Assembly: GCA_043778255.1 (NCBI GenBank)
Contig: JAYWGN010000016.1
Location: 1-42,975 of the forward strand
Source of the DNA: JAYWGN01 sp043778255
Lineage (GTDB): Bacteria; Bacteroidota; Bacteroidia; Chitinophagales; Chitinophagaceae
Direction: 5' to 3'
DNA length: 42,975 nt
The notes below the pieces were generated by a model. The model saw only the letters and a list, made by a program, of their open reading frames with translations. It did no database searches and had not been told where the DNA came from. Of this stretch, positions 42,901 through 42,975 are shown piece after piece; position 1 is the stretch's first letter; every line of letters starts with the position of its first letter. The position numbers and the translations under genes are program-made.

Positions 42901-42936
42901 GCTCCTCCGTTATTGTTGTAAACAATAACGGAGAGC
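42901..42936. repeat. Strong GC-bounded hairpin at the right edge
   Basis: CTCCGTTATTGTT (42905-42917) and AACAATAACGGAG (42921-42933) form a perfect 13-base stem with a GTA loop; GCT/AGC extends it with one bulged base. It could be a terminator for a gene beyond the window or a dispersed palindrome. Confidence 0.75.
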
Positions 42937-42975
42937 CGTAGCGAAGCGAAGCCTGTAATAGCCGCATATACAGCT

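Larger units (their letters stand above)
42255..42975. other. Non-coding, repeat-rich right end
   Basis: 721 bases with no supported gene. It holds the adk promoter (42260-42293), two direct repeats of about 105 bases with a period of 125 (42398-42624), AT-rich sequence with stops in all frames, and a strong hairpin at 42901-42936 followed by GCGAAGCGAAGCC-type sequence. Confidence 0.65.

Overview
This window is AT-rich DNA from the chromosome of a Bacteroidota bacterium, most likely in or near Chitinophagaceae/Chitinophagales. The reasons are: TAnnTTTG-type -7 promoter elements, very weak Shine-Dalgarno signals, many short secreted proteins whose signal peptides end in ..AQ/..GQ, a relic of a type IX secretion (T9SS) sorting domain, and heavy use of ATA (Ile) and GTA (Val) codons in most genes. 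There is no phage, plasmid or rRNA/tRNA cluster, no CRISPR array and no intact transposase. I assigned the lineage from sequence style, not from a search.

Layout. 1-3050 (minus): a tight four-gene operon of secreted or outer-membrane proteins of unknown function (glycine-zipper protein, beta-barrel, two-domain secreted protein, partial fourth gene running off the window). 3620-6449 (plus): heme O synthase (ctaB), glycine cleavage T protein (gcvT) and a ComB-family phosphatase. 6446-8287 (minus): an XRE regulator with its small membrane partner, and the rRNA methyltransferase rlmI. 8400-10888 (plus): a secreted protein and grpE-dnaJ. 11352-14213: a NarL-type response regulator converging on a TPR sensor kinase, a probable two-component pair. 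14285-18601 (plus): a T9SS sorting-domain relic, an OmpA-family protein, two small secreted proteins, folD and a BamE-like membrane protein. 18686-20576: a TPR/ST7-like protein, then an intact HEPN gene followed by an MNT nucleotidyltransferase gene broken by a repeat element. 20636-29180 (plus): dinB, an ABC transporter pair, a membrane-anchored AraC regulator, a serine hydrolase, small proteins, an enoyl-CoA hydratase-family enzyme and a DNA-3-methyladenine glycosylase. 29228-31668 (minus): adenine deaminase and an MBL-fold hydrolase. 31826-35816 (plus): a very large envelope protein (degenerate peptidase, propeller, barrel) and a small secreted protein. 36059-42254 (minus): clpX, a single-chain type IIG restriction-modification enzyme with a small companion ORF, a lipoprotein, a scar of a LytS/LytTR system, and adk. 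The last 720 bases are non-coding and repeat-rich.

The most unusual feature is the short-repeat content. A G+C-rich CTCCTTTGG-centred element lies in frame inside three genes (gcvT, ade, and twice in the restriction enzyme), adding about 10-22 residues to otherwise conserved proteins. A second element, shared between 11013-11095 and 20251-20375, has broken the MNT antitoxin gene and carries nested palindromes in one copy. AT-rich nested inverted repeats fill the grpE-dnaJ gap, and 125-base-period direct repeats with hairpins occupy the right end. Together with three gene relics (MNT, T9SS domain, LytS/LytTR), this suggests a genome being reshaped by small non-autonomous repeats and deletions rather than by large mobile elements.
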